28,421 nt of DNA from a virus: IMG/VR virus record IMGVR_UViG_3300017788_003178, positions 1-28,421 of that record. One strand, written 5' to 3'. Both the position numbers and the translations under genes were made by a program. Position 1 is the stretch's first letter, and every line of letters begins with the position of its first letter. Below, in pieces: positions 14,748 to 20,731 of this stretch. A model generated the notes under the pieces. It did no database searches. It was not told the DNA's origin and saw nothing but the letters and a program-made list of their open reading frames with translations.

Positions 14748-15850
14748 ATAAAACAATATTAGAAAATATGGATAAAATTATATCCTATTTCAATTTAAAT
14801 TTATCTGAATATACAAGATACTATATAGGGCCATGTCCAATTCATGGAGGGGATAATCCAACAGCATTCAATCTATATCATTCTGGAGAAACAAATGTAG
14901 GAAATTGGTATTGTAGAACACACAAGTGTCATGAGCATTTCAATAACATTAATAGTATAGGCTTTATACAAGCCTTATTATCTGTAAAAAAAAATAAATG
15001 GTCTAAACCTAATGATAAAGTTGTTAGTTTGCCAGAAACTATAATATGGTGTGAGAATTTTTTTAATGTTAAATATGAACCAACAGATATAAATTTAAAA
15101 AAAGATATAAGTTATTCTATAAATAGATTATGCAAAAATAAAAAAAGAATATATGATTTATTTTTATCTGAAGAACAATATAATAATTGTGATTTAAAAA
15201 CTGATGACTATTTTATTTCAAGAGGATACGCTTTAGAAACAATAAACAAATTTAATATAAAATATTGCGATAATCCATCAAAACCTATGTATTGTAGATC
15301 AATAGTGCCGTTACACGATCATACAGGCAAAAATATTATAGGTTGCTCTGGTAGAGCCGTATGGGATAAATGTGACATATGTTCATCATATCATAATCCT
15401 AAAAGGATGTGCCCACCAAAAGAAAAGTTAGGAATTTATTGTAAATGGAAAAATTCAAGAGGATTCCCTGGTAAATATGAATTGTTTAATTTTCATCGGG
15501 CAAGAAAGGCAATAGAAAAAACAGGCATTGTATTTTTAACAGAAGGTCAACCAAATGTTTTTAGATTATTTGAAGCAGGATTCGAGCAATCTCTTGGCTG
15601 TTTTGGTTCTAATTTTTCTATAGAGCAAAAAAAAATACTTGATATTTCTATGGCCCATACTATAATAATAGTGCCAGACGCCGACAAAGCTTCTTTAAAA
15701 TTTATTGAATCCATAAAAAAAATATGTAAAAATTCCTATAATATAGTAACTATAGAACCATCATATCATGATGATATAGGTCAATGCAATATAGAAACAG
15801 TAAAATATTTATTACTTCCCTTTGTCGAAAAATATACGAGGACATTATGA
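14744..15850 (+). CDS. DnaG-like DNA primase (zinc-binding + TOPRIM)
   Basis: The 368-residue protein is shorter than bacterial DnaG. An N-terminal CHC2-type zinc module uses Cys31, His34, Cys57 and His60 or Cys62 (GPCPIHGGDNPTAF, WYCRTHKC). A TOPRIM core has Glu267 in VFLTEGQPNVFRL, a GCFGSNFS segment, and Asp312/Asp314 in IIIVPDADKA. Between them, four cysteines (201, 210, 213, 223) in GCSGRAVWDKCDICSS and beyond could form a second metal site, which is not usual. It should make RNA primers for the DnaB-like helicase. It overlaps both the SLOG-like gene and the dNMP kinase by four bases. Confidence 0.87.
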   Translation: MNKTILENMDKIISYFNLNLSEYTRYYIGPCPIHGGDNPTAFNLYHSGETNVGNWYCRTHKCHEHFNNINSIGFIQALLSVKKNKWSKPNDKVVSLPETIIWCENFFNVKYEPTDINLKKDISYSINRLCKNKKRIYDLFLSEEQYNNCDLKTDDYFISRGYALETINKFNIKYCDNPSKPMYCRSIVPLHDHTGKNIIGCSGRAVWDKCDICSSYHNPKRMCPPKEKLGIYCKWKNSRGFPGKYELFNFHRARKAIEKTGIVFLTEGQPNVFRLFEAGFEQSLGCFGSNFSIEQKKILDISMAHTIIIVPDADKASLKFIESIKKICKNSYNIVTIEPSYHDDIGQCNIETVKYLLLPFVEKYTRTL

Positions 15851-16677
15851 ATGAAATTAAAGTTTTAGGATTTTGTGGAAAAAAGCAGTCTGGTAAAAAC
15901 ACTTCAGGAAATTATATTTTAGGAATATTTCTTGAAGCTCTAGAAATATCTAAAGAATTTAAAATTACACCTAAGGGAAATCTCTGGGTAAGTGATATCT
16001 TTGGCAATACAGAATATGCTGGAATTTTAGATTTAAATTCTAATTCAATAGCAACAAAAACATTTGCAGAAGAACATATATATCCGTTTATAAAGATATA
16101 TAGCTTTGCTGATTTATTAAAGAAAAATATATGTATTGATATATTGGGATTATCTTATGAAGAATGTTTTGGTAGTGATGAAAAAAAGAATAGTTTAACA
16201 AATTTAAGATGGGAAAATATGCCTGGAATTGATGAACTTCGTATATCCAACGAAAATGCTTTGATGACTGCAAGAGAAGTAATGCAGTTTGTTGGTACAG
16301 AAGTTTTTCGTAAAATGTACAATAATGTTTGGGTGGATGCTACTATGCGACAAATAGAAAAAGATTCACCAAGTATGGCGATTATAACTGATGTAAGATT
16401 TCCAAATGAAGTAGAGGGAATCATGAATTGTCAAAATTATTCAAGCATAATGACAGGGAAAGTTATAAAACTAAAAAGAGACATATATCCAAATGATAAT
16501 CACCCAAGCGAAACCTCTTTGGATACACATGGAGATGAATTTTATTCTTATATTATAGATAATCAAGACATGTCTATACAAGAACAAAATAAGCATGTAT
16601 ATACTTTCTTATCTGATATTGGTTGGATTCCACACCACATTCCAGAAGAATTATTACAGGAACTACCTGTTGAATGA
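15847..16677 (+). CDS. Deoxynucleoside monophosphate kinase (T4 gp1-like)
   Basis: The start is placed at the ATG at 15847, which overlaps the primase stop as ATGA and has GAGGA just upstream; an earlier in-frame ATG at 15784 would lie inside the primase and lacks the family start. The resulting 276-residue protein begins with a P-loop, GFCGKKQSGKNTSG (Lys17, Thr19). Later conserved blocks are FADLLKKNIC, ALMTAREVMQFVGTEVFR and AIITDVRFPNEVEGI, as in phage T4 dNMP kinase (gp1). It should phosphorylate dNMPs to dNDPs and complete the supply chain from dCMP deaminase and RNR to DNA. Substrate range cannot be read from sequence. Confidence 0.83.
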   Translation: MNEIKVLGFCGKKQSGKNTSGNYILGIFLEALEISKEFKITPKGNLWVSDIFGNTEYAGILDLNSNSIATKTFAEEHIYPFIKIYSFADLLKKNICIDILGLSYEECFGSDEKKNSLTNLRWENMPGIDELRISNENALMTAREVMQFVGTEVFRKMYNNVWVDATMRQIEKDSPSMAIITDVRFPNEVEGIMNCQNYSSIMTGKVIKLKRDIYPNDNHPSETSLDTHGDEFYSYIIDNQDMSIQEQNKHVYTFLSDIGWIPHHIPEELLQELPVE

Positions 16678-18698
16678 GCATACCAATAACATATATTCGT
16701 AGTTCATCTTATAGTTCTCATGAAATGTGTGAAATGAAATATTTTGGGGAATATGTACTAGGATGGACTGGACCTCCAAATAAAAAAGCAGATAAAGGAA
16801 CCATTGTCCATAAGGTAATGGAAATCTTAGCCAATGTAAAATTAGCTAGACAAAATGGACTAAATAATTTTGAAGATGATATCATAGGGGAAGTTTTTAA
16901 TCTAGAATTAGACAGTGAAACAGGAAAAAGATTTAGAGATGATGTTCCTTTGATGCTCGCAATCTTCGATAAAATATATGGCCATTATACAAACCAATCA
17001 TCAAATCATATATGGGCACCAGCAGACTATAGAGAAACGTATAAATGGTTGATGAAAGCCATTTCTTATAATAATGGGTCAATGCATCCATTTAACCAAG
17101 AAATAGTTGAACCAGAAAGACATTTCGATATAGAAATGAAACAAAACTGGGCTAAATACGAGTATGATTTAAATGGAGAAAAAATATCTGGCAATCTTAG
17201 ATTAAAAGGAACAATAGATCTAATTACCAAAATAGATAAGACAACACATGAAATTATTGATTATAAAGGACTTCCTCTATATACTAAAATACCAACAATA
17301 AATGGTTGGACGACTATGGGAAATATAAAAGTCGGTGACACGATATATGATAAAAATGGAAATGAGACAAAAGTAATAGGAAAATCTCAAATTAAATATA
17401 AAGATTGTTATGAAATTACATTTGATGACAATAGCTCTGTTGTTTGTGATGATGAACATATTTGGCTTCTTTCAGATGGATCAGAAATAAAAACAGTTGA
17501 CCTATCAGAAAAAGATAAAATAGATGTTACAAAACCTATTTTTTGCAAATATAAAGATTTACCAATAGATCCATATGTTTTAGGTGTTTGGTTAGGAGAT
17601 GGTAGAAATAGAACAGGAGAAATTTCTGGTCAAGATTCTTTTATTTTTAACGAAATAAAAAAACGAGGATATAAAGTTGGCAAAAATATTAGTCAGAAAA
17701 GTTGTCCATCTCATACAATTTTTGGTTTGGTAAATCAACTCAAAAAATTAAATTTATTACACAATAAACATATACCAGATATCTATCTAAGATCGTCAGT
17801 TAAACAAAGACTAGATTTATTAAGAGGACTGATGGATAGTGATGGGTATGCTAATGCCACAAGAAAACAAGCAGTATTTATGAATTGTAATAAAATTTTA
17901 TCTGAAGATGTTAAAAAATTACTTATAACATTAGGACAAAGACCATATCTTTCAAAAACTAAAGCCAATGGATTTGGATTAGAAGTTGATGCTTATCCTA
18001 TATTTTTTAGACCAGTTAATATAAATCCATTTTTACTTCCTAGAAAAGCAAAAAAAATTAAAAAAGAATGGGGACCAGGAAGATCTAGTGTAAGAAAAAT
18101 TACGAAAATTACAAAAATTAAAAAACAATTCACACAATGTATTATGGTAGATAGTCCTACGCATACATATTTATGTACAGAAAATATGATTCCTACACAT
18201 AATACAGGTAAAAGAATAAATTGGGCTACTGGTGAAGAAAAAACTTATGAATATTTACACAAAGATTTTCAGCTTAGGCTATATCATTATGCCCATAATA
18301 TTATTTATCCCCATATTGATAATGTTCTCGTTACTATTTTTTTTATTAATGACGGTGGAGCTTTTACTTTGGCTTTTGGTAAAAACGATATTCCAGAAAC
18401 TGTTAATATGATCAAGGAAAAATTTGAGTATATTAAAAATACAGAACAGCCAAAACCAAATTATACATGGAAATGCAAAAAGTTTTGCCATTTAGGGAAA
18501 CAAACATTTGAAGATACTCATATTAAAGCACTAGAGGCAAAACCAAATAGTAAATTATCAATAATTGGTGAAAAAATGTGCATGTGCGATGAAATAAAAT
18601 ACGCACTTGATTTTAGACCAATAGAAGATGTAATATCTAATATGACAAAAGAATCCTACTCAATATCTAAATATAAAGCTCCTGGGGAAATAGAATGA
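16674..18698 (+). CDS. RecB/Cas4-like PD-(D/E)XK nuclease containing a class 3 intein
   Basis: The 674-residue precursor yields about 362 residues once the intein (199-510) is removed. The mature nuclease has SSYSSHEMCEMKYF, GTIVHKVMEIL (His46), GTIDLI (Asp182), the catalytic IIDYK-TGK (Asp196, Lys198) rebuilt across the intein, and QLRLYHYA. This is the standard order of RecB/Cas4-type nucleases. Cysteines at the N-terminus (Cys19) and C-terminus (WKCKKFC, MCMCDE) could hold an iron-sulfur cluster, as in Cas4, but this is inference. A role in DNA end processing or recombination fits the context. Residues 82-96 come from the 46-bp repeat shared with the recombinase gene. The start overlaps the kinase stop. 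Confidence 0.85.
   Translation: MSIPITYIRSSSYSSHEMCEMKYFGEYVLGWTGPPNKKADKGTIVHKVMEILANVKLARQNGLNNFEDDIIGEVFNLELDSETGKRFRDDVPLMLAIFDKIYGHYTNQSSNHIWAPADYRETYKWLMKAISYNNGSMHPFNQEIVEPERHFDIEMKQNWAKYEYDLNGEKISGNLRLKGTIDLITKIDKTTHEIIDYKGLPLYTKIPTINGWTTMGNIKVGDTIYDKNGNETKVIGKSQIKYKDCYEITFDDNSSVVCDDEHIWLLSDGSEIKTVDLSEKDKIDVTKPIFCKYKDLPIDPYVLGVWLGDGRNRTGEISGQDSFIFNEIKKRGYKVGKNISQKSCPSHTIFGLVNQLKKLNLLHNKHIPDIYLRSSVKQRLDLLRGLMDSDGYANATRKQAVFMNCNKILSEDVKKLLITLGQRPYLSKTKANGFGLEVDAYPIFFRPVNINPFLLPRKAKKIKKEWGPGRSSVRKITKITKIKKQFTQCIMVDSPTHTYLCTENMIPTHNTGKRINWATGEEKTYEYLHKDFQLRLYHYAHNIIYPHIDNVLVTIFFINDGGAFTLAFGKNDIPETVNMIKEKFEYIKNTEQPKPNYTWKCKKFCHLGKQTFEDTHIKALEAKPNSKLSIIGEKMCMCDEIKYALDFRPIEDVISNMTKESYSISKYKAPGEIE
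16916..16961 (+). repeat. 46-bp perfect direct repeat, copy 2 (inside nuclease gene)
   Basis: Identical to 10246-10291 over 46 bases, in the same reading frame (residues 82-96 of the nuclease precursor). The flanks differ at once. It lies about 300 bases upstream of the intein start. Confidence 0.95.
17268..18203 (+). mobile_element. Class 3 (WCT-type) intein with LAGLIDADG endonuclease
   Basis: Residues 199-510 (312 aa) of the nuclease precursor. The first residue is Gly199, not a nucleophile. Block A-like IPTINGWTTMGNIKVGD follows. Block B is DDEHIWLLSDG, with His262 and Trp264. Endonuclease dodecapeptides are VLGVWLGDG (Asp309) and LLRGLMDSDG (Asp390). Block F is QCIMVDSPTHTYLC with Cys489; block G is MIPTHN with Thr508, ending His509-Asn510, followed by Thr511 (+1). 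Trp at B12, Cys at F4 and Thr at G5 plus a non-nucleophilic first residue define class 3 inteins. The joined host sequence, IIDYKTGKRINW, is a normal nuclease motif. Both halves of the element look intact. Confidence 0.93.
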
Positions 18699-19972
18699 AA
18701 TATACTCCTTTACATGTACATTCAGATGCTAGTTTATTAGACGGTCTAAGTCAAACAAGCCAGATTGCACGCCGAACTATAGATATTGATGCAGATGGAT
18801 GTGCATTAACAGATCATGGTAATATTAGTAATTGCGTCTCTTTTCTACAAGAAATGAATAAGGTTAATAAAAAAGCAATCCTTGGATGTGAGTTATATAT
18901 TTGTGATGAGGATGCAAAAATTAGAGAACAATCTAATAGATATTTAGCTCACTTTCCAGTATTAGCAAAAAATACTAAAGGATGGAATAACTTAATAAAA
19001 ATAGTATCTGAATCTAATTCTCCAGAACACTATTATCATAGACCAAGACTTAGTTTAGATCAGCTAAGTAAATATACTAATGGAGATATTATAGGATTTA
19101 GTGGTCATCTTGGTTCTCATATTGCAGATGCTATTTCCAATTATGGAATTCAAGGAGGAATTAAAACAGCTTATCTCTTGCAAGAGATTTTTGGTAAGGG
19201 AAATTTTTGGTTAGAATGTCAATTAATGGATCAAAAAATAACACCTAAACAAATAGATATAACTAAAGCTGTTAGAGAAATAAGTAAAAAAACTGGCATC
19301 CGATGTATAGCTACTCCAGATGCTCATTATGCATATAAGGAAGATGCTATATTACAAAGAATATTATTATGCTCAAATTTAGGAATAAATCTACAAAAAG
19401 GCAGAGATCCTAATTTTGGTATGAGTACGTTTTTTAGATCAGATTGTTTCCATATTCCTTCTTACGAAGAAATGTTAAGCTATGGTCACACCAAAGAAGA
19501 ACTAGAAAATACTAATACTATTCTATCTCAAATAGAAAATTACGATATTTTGAAACCACCAGCACTTAAGCAATTTGAATGTACTGATGGAATGACACCA
19601 GATCAATATTTAAAAAAGCTATGTAGAGATGGTTGGAAAAAATTAATAGCAAACAAAATTCCAAAAAATAAACAACCAGAATATGCAGACAGAATAAAAA
19701 GAGAACTAGAGGTTCTTCAGGGCGCTGGACTATCAAGTTACTTTCTAATTGTACAAGATATTTTAAGTTTTGTAAATAAAAACAATTGGCTACCTGGGCC
19801 TGGAAGAGGTTCTGCTGCTGGTTGTTTGGTATCTTATTTAATTGGCATTACTAAGATTGATCCTATAAAATATGGATTATTATTTGAAAGATTTTATTCA
19901 TATGGACGAAATATTCCTAAGAATATCAGTTTTGATGAAGAAAAATATGAAAAATACATGAAACTGGTGTAA
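18695..19972 (+). CDS. dnaE (5' part): DNA polymerase III alpha (DnaE-type), N-terminal fragment
   Basis: This 425-residue fragment holds the PHP domain and the start of the polymerase palm. PHP metal motifs look complete: LHVHSDAS (His7, His9), LTDHGN (Asp40, His41), GCELYI, YYHRPRLS, SGHLGSH and TPDAHY. The palm motif PGPGRGSAAG (about 367-376) and LLFERFYSYGRN follow, then the frame stops at KYMKLV. The catalytic aspartates are missing and lie in the second fragment at 20719. A homing endonuclease gene sits between. TGGGGA precedes the ATG, which overlaps the nuclease stop. The intact PHP residues could mean a metal-dependent activity; a DnaQ-like exonuclease is also encoded at 25389. Confidence 0.88.
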   Translation: MKYTPLHVHSDASLLDGLSQTSQIARRTIDIDADGCALTDHGNISNCVSFLQEMNKVNKKAILGCELYICDEDAKIREQSNRYLAHFPVLAKNTKGWNNLIKIVSESNSPEHYYHRPRLSLDQLSKYTNGDIIGFSGHLGSHIADAISNYGIQGGIKTAYLLQEIFGKGNFWLECQLMDQKITPKQIDITKAVREISKKTGIRCIATPDAHYAYKEDAILQRILLCSNLGINLQKGRDPNFGMSTFFRSDCFHIPSYEEMLSYGHTKEELENTNTILSQIENYDILKPPALKQFECTDGMTPDQYLKKLCRDGWKKLIANKIPKNKQPEYADRIKRELEVLQGAGLSSYFLIVQDILSFVNKNNWLPGPGRGSAAGCLVSYLIGITKIDPIKYGLLFERFYSYGRNIPKNISFDEEKYEKYMKLV

Positions 19973-20019
19973 TATATTGCGTGTTGCATTTAAATATCTT
20001 TCAAAAAGACACAATATAT
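19972..20019 (+). promoter_or_regulatory. Hairpin before the homing endonuclease start
   Basis: Bases 19972-19979 pair with 20012-20019 (8 bp). After a 2-base bulge on the left, 19982-19985 pair with 20008-20011 (4 bp, one wobble). The hairpin ends one base before the ATG at 20021 and covers the place where a ribosome site would be. No clear Shine-Dalgarno sequence is exposed. Such a structure could restrict translation of the endonuclease. Confidence 0.45.
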
Positions 20020-20020
20020 A

Positions 20021-20731
20021 ATGATAAAATATAAATGTAAATATTGCAAAAAAATATTCGAGAATTATCCTAGTAGAAAATCTATCTATTGTTCTTTAGA
20101 TTGCTCAATATTAAGTAACACTAGATTGCCTAATAATCTCTTTGATATTGAATCATACGATGCTTGTTATTGGTTAGGATTTTTATTTGGAGATGGTTGT
20201 GTAGATACTAAGGGTAAATTGCAAATATGTCTATCTATTAAAGATATAGATCATCTATATAAATTTAATAATTTTATCTTTTCTAGAAATATTAATGCTG
20301 TAAATAAATATAAAGATAGATGTATCATACAAGTTAATTCTAAAAACTTGTGTAAAAATTTAGAAAAATATAATATAATACCTAATAAAACAAAAACTTC
20401 TCTTATTGTTTTACCTCAATCAAAATATATTAACCATTTTATTAGAGGGCTATTTGATGCTGATGGTTGGGTTTTTAAAAAGGAATATAAAAATAATAAA
20501 GGATATAAGTATTATAAGTATTGTTGCGGTATTTGTTCTTATTTAAAAGAAAATTTAGAAATTATAAACAATCAATTACCAATACATGGTATTATTTCAA
20601 GAAAGAAAACACAAGAGTTATATGAGTTAAGATTTCAAAGCAAGCAAGATATAAGAAAAATTAAAACATTCTTATATCAAGATTCTTTAACTTCATTACA
20701 TCGTAAAAGGATATTAATGTGTTCAATTTAA
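20021..20731 (+). mobile_element. LAGLIDADG homing endonuclease gene inserted in dnaE
   Basis: This 236-residue protein has an N-terminal zinc-finger-like segment (YKCKYCKKIF and YCSLDC) and two LAGLIDADG dodecapeptides, CYWLGFLFGDGCV and HFIRGLFDADGWV, with both key Asp residues. It therefore looks like an active double-motif endonuclease. There is no Hint/intein domain, so it is not an intein. It separates the two halves of the polymerase gene. Its last 13 bases overlap the second half, and its coding sequence contains the AAAGGA used as the ribosome site for that half. The flanking space is too small for a group I intron core, so it is best read as a free-standing insertion. Confidence 0.88.
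20706..20711 (+). promoter_or_regulatory. Ribosome binding site for the second DnaE fragment
   Basis: AAAGGA lies seven bases before the GTG at 20719 and inside the homing endonuclease coding region. It supports GTG rather than a distant ATG as the start of the downstream polymerase half, and indicates separate translation of the two fragments. Confidence 0.6.

Noticed and set aside
15784-15846. Longer start of the dNMP kinase gene
   Set aside because: It lies deep inside the primase gene; the ATG at 15847 has GAGGA and an ATGA overlap and begins just before the P-loop as in the family.
19970-20720. Group I intron in dnaE with an internal endonuclease gene
   Set aside because: The endonuclease gene fills almost the whole insert, leaving about 50 bases before it and none after it for a catalytic RNA core. 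Joining at a canonical U...G pair in frame is possible only by removing bases beyond the GTG, so splicing cannot be excluded but is not supported.
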